Positions 45,422-54,499 of a stretch of DNA of 64,000 bases are shown one piece after another. Source of the stretch: Thermoclostridium caenicola (GTDB lineage: Bacteria > Bacillota > Clostridia > DSM-8532); NCBI RefSeq assembly GCF_900142095.1, contig NZ_FQZP01000006.1, positions 37,180 through 101,179 on the forward strand, written 5' to 3'. How positions within the stretch are numbered: the stretch's first letter is position 1; every line of letters starts with the position of its first letter. Made by a program: the position numbers and the translations under genes. The notes beneath the pieces were generated by a model. It searched no databases. It had not been told where the DNA came from and saw nothing but the letters and a program-made list of their open reading frames with translations.

Positions 45422-48400
45422 TTATCGGTTGGAGATCTTGTGCAGGAATACGGCCGCGGATGCCCTTGTGGCATAGTCATTGGGCGCCAGGATACCGCCG
45501 TTGCCGATGATCAGGCCTTCTCCCAGGAGCCATGCAATGCTTTCTGTGGCATAGGGTGCTATCAAACCGGCATCGAAGAGTTTACTAAGTTCTGAGAGGT
45601 CACCTTTGCCATCAACCTTTCCGGCAGCCTTTAACGCCCTGTAAGCCAGAACCATCATATCCTGCCTGGTCAGGTACTGGTCGGTGCCGCAACGGTTGCT
45701 GCCCACACCGCTGGTTATGCCCAGCTTCCTGGCAATGCCGATTTCGCTGTAATACGCATGGCCTTCGGGCACATCCCGGAAATTGCCGTCAAAGGATGCG
45801 GACAGGCCGAGAGCTCTCACAAGGCCAGCGATAAACTCGCCCCTGGTCATGTATTCGCCAGGTTTGAACAGGGTTTCGGTCACGCCCGAAAGGATCCCCC
45901 TGGAGGCGAGAACCTCGATGCTCTCCTGCGCCCATGGATACAGCCCGCTGTCGCTGAAGGTCTTTTTGACATAGGCTACGGCATACAGGCTGAAATGATG
46001 GATGGCAAATGTCACCGTACCGCTGGTCGGATCATACTTCGCATTGGGAACCGGAATCACATTTCCGCTGCCATCGATGTACCAGATGGTAAGGTGCTCG
46101 GGGTCTTCAAGCTCTTCAGCCGTGGGCGTATACGGGATGCGTACGATTACCGGGGTGTCCGGATTATTCCAGGCAATATCCTTGCCGTCGATCTTCGCGT
46201 GAAGTGCGATGACAGGCCTGTCGCCAATTGCTTCTTTCAATGCTTCGCTCAAGGCCGAGCTGTCAGCCCTGGCAATGGTAAGCGAAATGCGCGATCCTGC
46301 GCCGGCCTGCCCGGATGTAAACATGTTGCCGGGTGCGACGATGCTTCCGGCCGGCGTATCGATGATCAACCGGTGGCCGGCATTCTTCCCGGCCAGTGCT
46401 TCCGCCGGCAACTCCAGTGTATACCGGGTTGCGCCGGGTACATCGCCTACGGTAATATGGATGGCCTTGTTTCCGGAGGCATCAGCCTGGGCCAGATCCA
46501 GCGCGTTCCCGAAGGTGTTCCGGGATATGCTTGAGAACGCTTCTGCCTTGGCCGGATCGAAATAGGCCGGTGCGCTGATAGTAACAGTCCCGTCGGACTT
46601 TATGGCGATCCTGGGCGATGTTCCGGCGGATGACGAAGAACCCGTTGATCCGGATGAACCGCCGGAAGACGAGGGTTTCCTGAGTGTAAGAGTACCGAAT
46701 ACCGATGTATCCTGGTAGGCGTTGCCGGTGGAATCATTCCATGTGGCCACGCTCTGCCGGCTTCCGTTCTCTCCGTCGTTGACCTGGGCATCAAAGCCGA
46801 TCCTTGTGCCGTCGGCGGGGATGATGGTCCGAAGTGGTATCTTCATTTCAACGGTATAGCTGGTTCCTGAAACAAGGGTCTTGGACTCAAAGCTTTCCGC
46901 AATACCCGCAGGGTTGAAGGAGGTTTCGTTATCAAAATTCACCCTGTATTGGCCGTCGTCCTCCTGGTAGAAGGTGGTCTTTTCATTGTTTTCGTCCACA
47001 AAGATTTCCACGGAGTCCTGTTCCCAGGGGTTGGGGCTTGTTTTGTCCAGCTGGGTATCGTCCACTTCGAACAGGACATACAGATTGCTTTCATCCCAGA
47101 GTACCCGGACCGTTCCGGTGGCTCCCTGCCAGGCCATCAGGTACTGGTTGACGGCAAGTTTTTGAGCGCTGTTCCACACCGCGTCGATTTCTCCGTCGAT
47201 GGTCGGCGGTGTTGCCGTATAATAGGCCGTGCCCTGCTTTGCATCCGGAGGTGTTACCGGCGGGTGTTCCGCCATGAATTTATCCGGGTCGATGACGCCG
47301 AAATAGGCGGGTTTGGCCTTCAGATCCCGGTCGAACAGCAGCGGGTTTTCCGAGGCCCGCCAGCTGGAACCGTCATCAAGCCCCCAGAAGGTGACGCGGG
47401 CGATATGCTCATGATGGTTCCTGAAGATATCGAAAAGCTGGGCGTACAGATATCCCTGGGCGATGGCAAGATCTTCAGGAAGCTGGCCATTGCTTCCGGC
47501 CCGGATATCCAGCTCGGTGATGCTCACTTCCACACCGAGGGAGATAAACCGCTCCAGGGACAGCTCCACATTGGCAGGATTGGTGCTTAGGGCGTAATGC
47601 CCCTGCATGCCGACGCCGTCGATGAGGAGCTTTCCGCCGTGCTGCGCCGCGTATCTCTCGTTGATATCCCTGACCATGTTGTAGACCGCCTTTGCCTTGT
47701 TCTGGTTGTCCAGGTTGTAGTCGTTGTAATAGAGCTTGATGTCCCAGTCGGGATGTTCATCCAGAACCTCGCGGGCTGCCAGGAAAGCCTGCTCCACATA
47801 GTCGGGCCCGATGGCGTGATACCAGGGCGACTGGCGCAGGGAAGCCTTCCAGTCATCCGGGTTGGGCGGGTTGTCAGCCATGGCCTCATTCACCACGTCC
47901 CAGGAGATGACCCGGTCCCCGAAATGCTCCATGACCGTGCGGATATGGTTTCTCATGTTGGCCAGGGCTTCTTCGCGGGACAGGTAGGCGACAGGATTGC
48001 CGTTGGCATCCTTCTCGGCAATGTTCATCCAGTCGGGCGATTGCTGGTGCCAGACCAGCACATGGCCGTGTACCTTGTGCCCGTAAGCCAGAGCGGTGTC
48101 CACCAGTTTATCCGCTGCCTCGAAGGTAAACCTGCCCTTTTCTGGCTGGAGTTCAACCGGCTTCATGGCGTTCTCGGCCGTAACCGCATTGAAATGCAGG
48201 TTCAGAAGCTCCAGCTTCAGGCCTTCCAGGGAATCTGCCGATATGGCGTTTCCGATGAGGAAATAGTCCTTGTAGACATCCTTGATGGGCTGAAGATCCC
48301 TTTCGATGTCAGCGGGACCGGACCCGGTGGGCTCAAAGTTGATGTCATCGATATAGAAGGATGCGGTTGGATTGCTGCTTTCCACATAGATGGTGACGAA

Positions 48401-49828
48401 ACCGTTGCCGAGATTGTTGTAGCGGTAAACACCCACAAACTCCACCCAGCCGTCCGAAGCGCGAATGGTCTTCTTCAGGAGGTTGGGATAGCTTGCACTG
48501 CTTCCCTGGCCGATCTGGGTGGACAGAATGATCTCGGCGGACTCCGGTGAAATCAGCTTCACCCACACCGTAATCCGGTATTCGCTGCCTTTTTCGATGT
48601 ATTTCTCAACACGGAGCTGCGGGCCGTGCCAGCTGCTTGTCCGGCCTTCAACCTTCAGCGCGTATTTTCCGCCTTCGGTGTGATTGGCTTCCTCGGTTAC
48701 GGTGAGTATCTCCGTGTCGCCCCTTCCGGTGAAGCCGTTATCGGTTCCGTCCTCAAAATCAATCGGAGTGAACGGTTCGGCCGGCGGTCCGGATGGCTCC
48801 TCGGTGTTGCCGGACTTTTTGGTGATGCGGATATCCCCTATGTAGAAGGGAAGGGTTTTTCCGGCATCATTGGAATTCACCCTGATCGCCCGGTATTTGC
48901 CGGTGTCCGCCGTGAACTCGCCGGTGAGGATGAAGGCGTCGCCGGTGGTTACACGGACCCCCGCCACCACGGGATAGTCGCTTTCAACAAGCTGAATCCA
49001 TATGGCCGCGTCGGTCGTAACCCCGGAGGCCACATAACCTTTAACGGTGACGGTGTAGGTTTCCCCGTTTTCAATACCGATGTCGCTGAAGTTGAAATCG
49101 GCGCCATCCCAATTGTTGACGCGGTTACTCACATATAAGGCGCCGCCGTCGTCATTGCCGTCAAAGAAGGCGTCGGTCACATGGGTCAGAACCGCGCCGC
49201 CGGATTGTATGGCGACGCCTGTGCCATTCTTAAAGGATTCATGATAAATTTCGGTTTCATCCTGCGCGTCGGGTATGGCTGTGATGAGGATGTCCCCGAC
49301 ATAGAAGGGCACCTGAGCGCCGGTATCGTTGGAAAGAATGCGCAAAGCCCGGTTGGATTCGGCATCCGCAGTATACTCACAGGTCAGCATGAAGGCTTTT
49401 CCGGCTTCCATATCGACCCCTGTCAGCACTCGGTAGCTGTCCACGGTCTGAAGCCATACCTGGCTGCCCTCCGGCACCTCCGCATCCTCGTCCACATACC
49501 CGCTGATGGTAATGGTATAGGTTTTGCCGTGCTCCAGGCCAATATCGCTGAAGCGGAAATCGGCTGCATCCCAGTTGTTCTCCCGGTTGCTGATGTACAG
49601 GGCATGTCCGTCGTCGTTGCCGTCAAAAAACTTGTCGCTCACATGGCTCAGGCTGGCACCGCCCGATTGCACTGCGTCCCCCGTGCCGTCCCTGAATGTC
49701 TCATGGTAAATAACCGTCGCCGCATCTGCATTGCTGAAGATGACGGCGGGTGTCTGCGCAAGGATCAGGGAAAATGCCAGCATGAATGTGAGAAGTTTTT
49801 TCAGCACCCGCATCCTGGCGCTGCTCAA
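45422..49828 (-). CDS. Modular cell-surface GH10 endo-1,4-beta-xylanase
   Basis: A 1468-residue secreted enzyme. Order: signal peptide (about 1-36, LTFMLAFSLILAQ); two similar carbohydrate-binding-like modules (about 38-180 and 185-335, each starting YHE.F..GTG.A.QSGGA); a third CBM22-like module (about 360-505); a GH10 catalytic domain (about 515-885) with acid/base Glu648 in WDVVNEAM and nucleophile Glu772 in ITELDIRA; a CBM9-like module (about 900-1095); a Ser/Gly linker; a domain of about 165 residues; and three SLH repeats (about 1290-1468) for surface attachment. The layout is that of large SLH-anchored xylanases of Clostridia and Paenibacillus. I chose TTG 49828 because GGAGGTGG lies five bases upstream; GTG 49843 has no site. 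Confidence 0.95.
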   Translation of the reverse strand: MSSARMRVLKKLLTFMLAFSLILAQTPAVIFSNADAATVIYHETFRDGTGDAVQSGGASLSHVSDKFFDGNDDGHALYISNRENNWDAADFRFSDIGLEHGKTYTITISGYVDEDAEVPEGSQVWLQTVDSYRVLTGVDMEAGKAFMLTCEYTADAESNRALRILSNDTGAQVPFYVGDILITAIPDAQDETEIYHESFKNGTGVAIQSGGAVLTHVTDAFFDGNDDGGALYVSNRVNNWDGADFNFSDIGIENGETYTVTVKGYVASGVTTDAAIWIQLVESDYPVVAGVRVTTGDAFILTGEFTADTGKYRAIRVNSNDAGKTLPFYIGDIRITKKSGNTEEPSGPPAEPFTPIDFEDGTDNGFTGRGDTEILTVTEEANHTEGGKYALKVEGRTSSWHGPQLRVEKYIEKGSEYRITVWVKLISPESAEIILSTQIGQGSSASYPNLLKKTIRASDGWVEFVGVYRYNNLGNGFVTIYVESSNPTASFYIDDINFEPTGSGPADIERDLQPIKDVYKDYFLIGNAISADSLEGLKLELLNLHFNAVTAENAMKPVELQPEKGRFTFEAADKLVDTALAYGHKVHGHVLVWHQQSPDWMNIAEKDANGNPVAYLSREEALANMRNHIRTVMEHFGDRVISWDVVNEAMADNPPNPDDWKASLRQSPWYHAIGPDYVEQAFLAAREVLDEHPDWDIKLYYNDYNLDNQNKAKAVYNMVRDINERYAAQHGGKLLIDGVGMQGHYALSTNPANVELSLERFISLGVEVSITELDIRAGSNGQLPEDLAIAQGYLYAQLFDIFRNHHEHIARVTFWGLDDGSSWRASENPLLFDRDLKAKPAYFGVIDPDKFMAEHPPVTPPDAKQGTAYYTATPPTIDGEIDAVWNSAQKLAVNQYLMAWQGATGTVRVLWDESNLYVLFEVDDTQLDKTSPNPWEQDSVEIFVDENNEKTTFYQEDDGQYRVNFDNETSFNPAGIAESFESKTLVSGTSYTVEMKIPLRTIIPADGTRIGFDAQVNDGENGSRQSVATWNDSTGNAYQDTSVFGTLTLRKPSSSGGSSGSTGSSSSAGTSPRIAIKSDGTVTISAPAYFDPAKAEAFSSISRNTFGNALDLAQADASGNKAIHITVGDVPGATRYTLELPAEALAGKNAGHRLIIDTPAGSIVAPGNMFTSGQAGAGSRISLTIARADSSALSEALKEAIGDRPVIALHAKIDGKDIAWNNPDTPVIVRIPYTPTAEELEDPEHLTIWYIDGSGNVIPVPNAKYDPTSGTVTFAIHHFSLYAVAYVKKTFSDSGLYPWAQESIEVLASRGILSGVTETLFKPGEYMTRGEFIAGLVRALGLSASFDGNFRDVPEGHAYYSEIGIARKLGITSGVGSNRCGTDQYLTRQDMMVLAYRALKAAGKVDGKGDLSELSKLFDAGLIAPYATESIAWLLGEGLIIGNGGILAPNDYATRASAAVFLHKISNR

Positions 49829-49843
49829 ACTGACCACCTCCAC

Positions 49844-50346
49844 ACCTCAGAATATTTATTGGATGATTGATCCCATAATATGGTCACTGTCCCGGCGTTA
49901 GACGTATTTCCTGTACAGAAGCCGTATGGTTCAGATGGAATGTTGGAACTGGAGCAACCGCTCTGACGAATGGTGCTGCGGATGTGTTTCGGAACGATGT
50001 CCGTTAATGGCTCGAATGTGTGCCAGGATTAGTTCCAGTATAGCATACGCCTGCGATATTTCCCGGAACCCCCGGAAGATGCAAAAAGCCTGATTTCCAA
50101 CGCAAAAAATGCTTGACCGGATAGCCGGTAAAACCCTTTGAATAGACGTTAATGGTTCTGAATGGCGTATAGTGTGGACGGCAGGGGTTCCCCTTTCCGG
50201 CACAACAGAAAAGCCTGGCCCATATACTATGAACTAGAAAGCACCTGAAATAAGAAAATGAAAGGCAATATGTCCTGCCGATGCCGTAACGGTCTGTTGC
50301 CGCCTGTAGGTATCCGCCAGGGAGAAAATGCCTGAAGGAGGATGGG
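49844..50346. other. Intergenic region between divergent xylanase and amidase genes
   Basis: No convincing gene; the open frames on the minus strand have no ribosome binding site. ACCGGATAGCCGGT near 50116 is a short inverted repeat. A TATTAT on the minus strand near 49875 might be the xylanase -10, but no -35 is clear. Confidence 0.35.
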
Positions 50347-51024
50347 ATGACAATCATCGAGGAAAAGTACAACTGGGCCAGGACAAATTTCAGCCCCAAC
50401 AATCCGGATACCATCGTGATCCATCAGGCGCTTGCCCCGTCGTGTACAGCCCAGGATATTCACCGTTGGCATCTGGAACGGGGCTGGATGGGGATCGCCT
50501 ACCATTATTTTGTACGGAAGGACGGCACCATCTACCGCGGGCGTCAGGAGTACCACAGGGGCGGGCACCTTTTGGGGGATGAGAACATCAACACTCTCGG
50601 CATCTGCCTGGAAGGATGCTACACGGACTATGGCAACCTGACGGAGAAAACCGTGCCCGAAACACAGATAAAGGCGCTCCATGAACTGTGCGACGACATC
50701 TGTTCAAGGTATAAGATTGTCGCCATCAAGCGGCATGATGAATATCCTTCGGCGAAGGGCAAGGACTGTCCCGGAAAATACTTCCCATGGGAGAGATTTC
50801 TGAGGGAAAGGGGGATTATTGTGGTCAGCGATGCGTGGAAAGAAAAAGCGGTTGAGTTTGTGAGGAAGTTTCAGCAGGCCACGGGTCTCACCGTGGATGG
50901 CATGGCCGGAACACAGACCAATGCCAAGCTGGATGAGGTCATCAAAAAATGGAAAGAGCCACCCAAGGATAATGCTCAGGACATCAAAAAAGCCTGGAAC
51001 GATTTCCTGAATGCCATCAAATAG
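50347..51024 (+). CDS. N-acetylmuramoyl-L-alanine amidase (Amidase_2/PGRP fold)
   Basis: The 225-residue protein is a zinc amidase that cleaves between muramic acid and the stem peptide. Motifs include TIVIHQALAPSCTAQDI with the first His, GIAYHYFVRKDGTIYRGR, HRGGHLLGDENINTLGICLEG and KRHDEYPSAKGKDCPGKYFPW with the later His and Cys. A short C-terminal helical tail (about 165-225) contains KFQQATGLTVDGMAG, similar to a peptidoglycan-binding type 1 motif. No signal peptide is present, so it may be exported by holin or lysis, or act in the mother cell. GAAGGAGG precedes the ATG. Confidence 0.92.
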   Translation: MTIIEEKYNWARTNFSPNNPDTIVIHQALAPSCTAQDIHRWHLERGWMGIAYHYFVRKDGTIYRGRQEYHRGGHLLGDENINTLGICLEGCYTDYGNLTEKTVPETQIKALHELCDDICSRYKIVAIKRHDEYPSAKGKDCPGKYFPWERFLRERGIIVVSDAWKEKAVEFVRKFQQATGLTVDGMAGTQTNAKLDEVIKKWKEPPKDNAQDIKKAWNDFLNAIK

Positions 51025-51206
51025 GGGTAAGGCCGGCCTTTCACCTGTCGTCTTCCATATGCAGGCATAAATCCCAAAGGGGTTTCATGGCAGATAGCTG
51101 TGAGACCCTGTTTGTGTCCGCCCGGCAACATATTGGAAGCAGCAAACCGTCGGGCTTTTGATATAATGAAACTGGCAAGATATCTACGACAAAGGGGCAC
51201 AACAGG

Positions 51207-52571
51207 TTGACAGTTATGGAACAGCGCAGAAGACATCCATTTGCACACATTCTGATCTCCGCCTTGATGGTGATGGGTCTCCTGACGGGATGCGTGGCAG
51301 GCCCGGAACAGGTTATGCCTGAACAGCAGGCTACCGTCCAGCCAGGCGCCGTATCGCAGCTGCCTTCGGCAGCGCCATCTGAAACACCGGCGGGATCAAC
51401 ATTCGGTACAGAAGAGGATATACCGCCGGGAACGCCTCCTGGAGCGGCACCATCTCCTTCCGCATCGGGAGACAGACTGGAAGTCCATTTTATGGATGTG
51501 GGTCAGGCAGATGCCATACTCATCAAACAGGGCGCATCGGCCATGCTGGTGGATGCCGGCAATAATGCCGACGCGGAGTTTGTCGTACAATACATAAAAG
51601 ACCAGGGCGTCACACAGCTGGATTATGTCATCGGAACCCATCCCCATGAAGATCACATAGGCGGACTGGATGCGGTCATCAGGGAATTCCAGATTGGAAA
51701 AATCATCATGCCGAAGGCGGTTGCCACCACAAAAACCTATGAGGATGTGCTGGTGGCCATACAGCAGAAGGGACTTAAAATAACTGCGCCTGTGGCAGGA
51801 ACGGAATATGGGTTTGGCGCCGCAGCGTTTACGGTGCTTGCGCCCAACAGCGCTTCCTATGAAGGCCTCAACAACCATTCGGTTGTCATCAGGATGATCT
51901 ATGGAAAAACCTCCTTCCTGCTGACGGGGGATGCGGAAGCGATTTCAGAAAAGGAAATACTGGATAAGGGATTTACCCTGAAAAGCGATGTCCTTAAAAT
52001 AAGCCATCATGGCAGTGTAACGTCCACCACCGCCGAATTTCTGGATGCGGTGGATCCGCGCTATGCGGTTATCAGTGTCGGAGAAGGCAACAGCTACGGG
52101 CATCCGTCTCCGAGCGTTATCAAAAGGCTTCAGGACCGCGGTATCCAGGTTTACCGGACCGATGAGAACGGAACCGTTATAGCGGTCAGCGACGGCGCTG
52201 CCATTACCTTCGCCGTCCAATCGACACCAACCCCTGACGTGCCTGTGCCGTCGGCTCCGGCACAGCCTGCTGTTCCACCCAAAAACGGCGGTGTGGTGAT
52301 TCAGAGCGTGGATCTGGTGAATGAGGTCGTTACGCTTAAGAACACGTCCTCCGAGGATGTGGATCTTTCCGGATGGGTGCTGCTTTCGGTGAAGGGCAAC
52401 CAGTCCTTTGTCTTTCCACAGGGAACCATCATCAAGGCGGGAGCGACCCTGACCATGGCCAGCGGTGATGCAGCCGGGGACATCAGGTGGACCAATAAGA
52501 ACATATGGAACAACGACGGGGATCCGGCGCAACTGATTGATGCCAGGGGAAACGTCGTATCGGAATACTGA
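51207..52571 (+). CDS. Lipoprotein with ComEC-like metallo-beta-lactamase domain and lamin-tail domain
   Basis: A 454-residue protein with a lipobox signal (LMVMGLLTGC), a Pro/Thr/Ser/Ala-rich linker to about residue 90, then a metallo-beta-lactamase fold of the ComEC/Rec2 type: VHFMDVGQADAILI, THPHEDHIGGLD, FLLTGDAE and ISHHGSV, all with the metal-binding His/Asp residues. A C-terminal lamin-tail domain (about 360-454; VTLKNTSSEDVDLSGWVL) follows a second linker. ComEC-like domains cut nucleic acids or other phosphodiesters. Surface tethering by a lipid would place the activity outside the cell. TTG 51207 and ATG 51216 are both possible starts. A DUF3006 gene follows. Confidence 0.9.
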   Translation: MTVMEQRRRHPFAHILISALMVMGLLTGCVAGPEQVMPEQQATVQPGAVSQLPSAAPSETPAGSTFGTEEDIPPGTPPGAAPSPSASGDRLEVHFMDVGQADAILIKQGASAMLVDAGNNADAEFVVQYIKDQGVTQLDYVIGTHPHEDHIGGLDAVIREFQIGKIIMPKAVATTKTYEDVLVAIQQKGLKITAPVAGTEYGFGAAAFTVLAPNSASYEGLNNHSVVIRMIYGKTSFLLTGDAEAISEKEILDKGFTLKSDVLKISHHGSVTSTTAEFLDAVDPRYAVISVGEGNSYGHPSPSVIKRLQDRGIQVYRTDENGTVIAVSDGAAITFAVQSTPTPDVPVPSAPAQPAVPPKNGGVVIQSVDLVNEVVTLKNTSSEDVDLSGWVLLSVKGNQSFVFPQGTIIKAGATLTMASGDAAGDIRWTNKNIWNNDGDPAQLIDARGNVVSEY

Positions 52572-52581
52572 GGTGAACAGG

Positions 52582-52794
52582 ATGAAGGTCATCATAGACA
52601 GGTTTGAAGGCAGTTTTGCCGTCTGCGAAAAGGAAGACCGGACCATGATGCATATCGAAAGAAACAGGCTTCCCGCAGGCGCCGGTGAAGGAGATGTGCT
52701 GGTCATCCAGGGAGACGTAATCTCCCTGGATGCGGAAGAAACGGCCCTCAGGCGCCAGAAAATCCGGAAGATGATGGAAAGCCTCTGGGAATAA
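52582..52794 (+). CDS. DUF3006 family protein
   Basis: A 70-residue protein with the DUF3006 pattern: VIIDRFEGSFAVCE, then MHIERNRLPAGAGEGDVLVI, and a charged helix at the end (RRQKIRKMMESLW). DUF3006 genes often lie beside ComEC-like metallo-beta-lactamase genes, as here (ten bases apart). The role is unknown; the small beta-fold may assist or inhibit the hydrolase. GAGGTGA precedes ATG 52582. Confidence 0.88.
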   Translation: MKVIIDRFEGSFAVCEKEDRTMMHIERNRLPAGAGEGDVLVIQGDVISLDAEETALRRQKIRKMMESLWE

Positions 52795-52893
52795 GCGCCC
52801 GGATCGAAATTTGAGTTATCCCTCCCGCCCGACATCCGGCTCCGGTTTATTGGCCCAAATTCACTCCTGATGTGGTTGAAAGCGGTTTGGCTG

Positions 52894-52902
52894 TGGTATA
52901 AT
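52894..52902 (+). promoter_or_regulatory. Extended -10 promoter of the secreted protein gene
   Basis: TGGTATAAT is a perfect extended -10. TTGAAA lies 15 bases before the TATAAT, close to a -35. It sits 36 bases upstream of the chosen start of the next gene. Confidence 0.6.
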
Positions 52903-52937
52903 ATTCCTATTGTATTTTGTCAATGACCTGGATGGTC

Positions 52938-54233
52938 ATGAAAAGGGTGGGGGGCAAAATAAAAAGGTTCTTCTCTGTTTTAATGGCTTTATTCATAGCA
53001 TGCAGCCTGCTGGTACCCATCGTGCCTGCAAACGCTGCCTCGGGCACCTGGCCCAGGCCGCAATATCTCAATGAGCCCGTCTATGTTCTTGGAAACCCGA
53101 TCAGCCAGAAGGCGGTAACTTATGCATCACCTCATACCGATTATCTCAATGATGATGTGTATATGAACTGTCTGCCGATTAAGGCCGTGCTCGAAAAGGC
53201 AGGCATAAAGACCGCTGAGGACAGGAATGGGAAACTGTCTTTCACAAAGGACGGCCATGCCTATGTCATGCTTCCCAACAGCAATGTTTTCATGGTTGAT
53301 GGTGTTCAGAAGACAATGAACTACCTTCCCAGGTATAGAATGATTGACATCGGTAAGTATGAAGCGACTTATGAAAGCTCGCCAACCGTCTATTACAATA
53401 AAACCTTATATGTGCCGGAGGCGTTTTTTGATGATTATCTTCATCTGAAAGTGCTCCGTCGCCGCTACACCGAAAACGGCCAGATGAAAGAAAAAATCAG
53501 CGTGGAAATCAGGAAGTCCCCCGAGAAGTTCAAGGGGTACGCCAAAGCGCCCCATACTTTGGAGGAAGTTCATCCGAGGCTTATTGAGGATTATATCGAC
53601 GCGCAGGAGTGCTTCGGAAGAACTTACCGGTTCATGCCCATGCTGAAGCTGAATCCGGTGGAAGGTGCCGCCACCGACGACCCTTATAAGGATTATGCAG
53701 CGATGAAGAAAGTCTTCAACTTTGGGGAATATGCGGACGGGTTGGGCTATAATCCGGTGGTGGCGGCTGCGTATCCCGGTTTCATTCCCACTGTGGAGTA
53801 TGAAATGCCCCGAAATTCCACCGCCTTTGCGTTTTATACCAACAAGGAAGGAAGCAAAAATAACTATTCGGCCCGTATGCGCATCCTTGGCGCAACGGTG
53901 GAGCAGCAGTTTGGCTTTTACACAGATGATCTGGAAAAAGGATTCAACCCGGCAGCTGAAATAAACTACGTGGACTATAACCTTCCCCAGCTGACGGAGG
54001 CTGTGCTGAAATACTACTTCCCCAATTCCTGGAGCGATATTCTGGAGTGGTTCACAAGCGGCGGGGAACATGCTGATCCAAATGTCCATACGCCCAAAAA
54101 CCGTCCCGAGGACAAGGTATACTATGCACCGAAGGATCGCAGGGCGCTGTATGTCACCACCTATTGGAATGAAATTTACGTGTACATCAGTAAACCCGGA
54201 ACCAATGCGAATTACACGCCGTATGCGCAGTGA
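52938..54233 (+). CDS. Secreted protein with copper-amine-oxidase-N-like region, unknown function
   Basis: A 431-residue protein with a signal peptide (VLMALFIACSLLVPIVPANAAS). The next 150 residues resemble the copper amine oxidase N-terminal (stalk) fold used widely in Firmicutes surface proteins: VYVLGNPISQ, VYMNCLPIKAVLEKAG, LSFTKDGHAYVMLPNS, and LYVPEAFFDDYL. The following 250 residues are unfamiliar. The start is uncertain: ATG 52938 has no good ribosome binding site; TTG 52917 and GTG 52947 are alternatives, and GGTGGGGGG lies inside the reading frame. It has its own promoter and terminator. Confidence 0.7.
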   Translation: MKRVGGKIKRFFSVLMALFIACSLLVPIVPANAASGTWPRPQYLNEPVYVLGNPISQKAVTYASPHTDYLNDDVYMNCLPIKAVLEKAGIKTAEDRNGKLSFTKDGHAYVMLPNSNVFMVDGVQKTMNYLPRYRMIDIGKYEATYESSPTVYYNKTLYVPEAFFDDYLHLKVLRRRYTENGQMKEKISVEIRKSPEKFKGYAKAPHTLEEVHPRLIEDYIDAQECFGRTYRFMPMLKLNPVEGAATDDPYKDYAAMKKVFNFGEYADGLGYNPVVAAAYPGFIPTVEYEMPRNSTAFAFYTNKEGSKNNYSARMRILGATVEQQFGFYTDDLEKGFNPAAEINYVDYNLPQLTEAVLKYYFPNSWSDILEWFTSGGEHADPNVHTPKNRPEDKVYYAPKDRRALYVTTYWNEIYVYISKPGTNANYTPYAQ

Positions 54234-54272
54234 GCATGTTATGTCATAAGCAGAAGAACCCTGATAATAACT

Positions 54273-54303
54273 GGCTGTCCTGAACGGACAGCCTTCTTTT
54301 TTG
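54273..54303 (+). terminator. Intrinsic terminator
   Basis: GGCTGTCC and GGACAGCC (54273-54280, 54286-54293) with a TGAAC loop, then TTCTTTTTT. Confidence 0.85.
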
Positions 54304-54373
54304 CAGAATGACAGAAGACCAATGGCGAATGGAACAAAAAGCGGGCTTGATTTCAATAACGTTTTATTGACTT

Positions 54374-54402
54374 TTGACAATTCCGGGAAAGCATGATATG
54401 AT
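54374..54402 (+). promoter_or_regulatory. Consensus promoter of the FadR-type operon
   Basis: Perfect TTGACA (54374-54379), a 17-base spacer and TATGAT (54397-54402). The start of transcription should be near 54409, directly before the operator. Confidence 0.88.
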
Positions 54403-54412
54403 AAGATTGAAC

Positions 54413-54423
54413 TGGTCGGACCA
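54413..54423. promoter_or_regulatory. FadR/GntR operator
   Basis: TGGTCGGACCA fits the FadR-subfamily consensus T.GT...AC.A exactly and is a perfect palindrome around the centre base. It lies about ten bases after the -10, where bound regulator would block transcription of its own gene and probably the downstream redox genes. Confidence 0.78.
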
Positions 54424-54499
54424 GATAATGCAGTCTTGTCAGAAGCAACTCATCATCATTCCGAATCTCAGCTTCAATAGTGACACAAGGAGCGGTTGC

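Noticed and set aside
49931..50414. Open frames between the xylanase and amidase genes
   Set aside because: They are short, overlapping in different frames and lack start signals.
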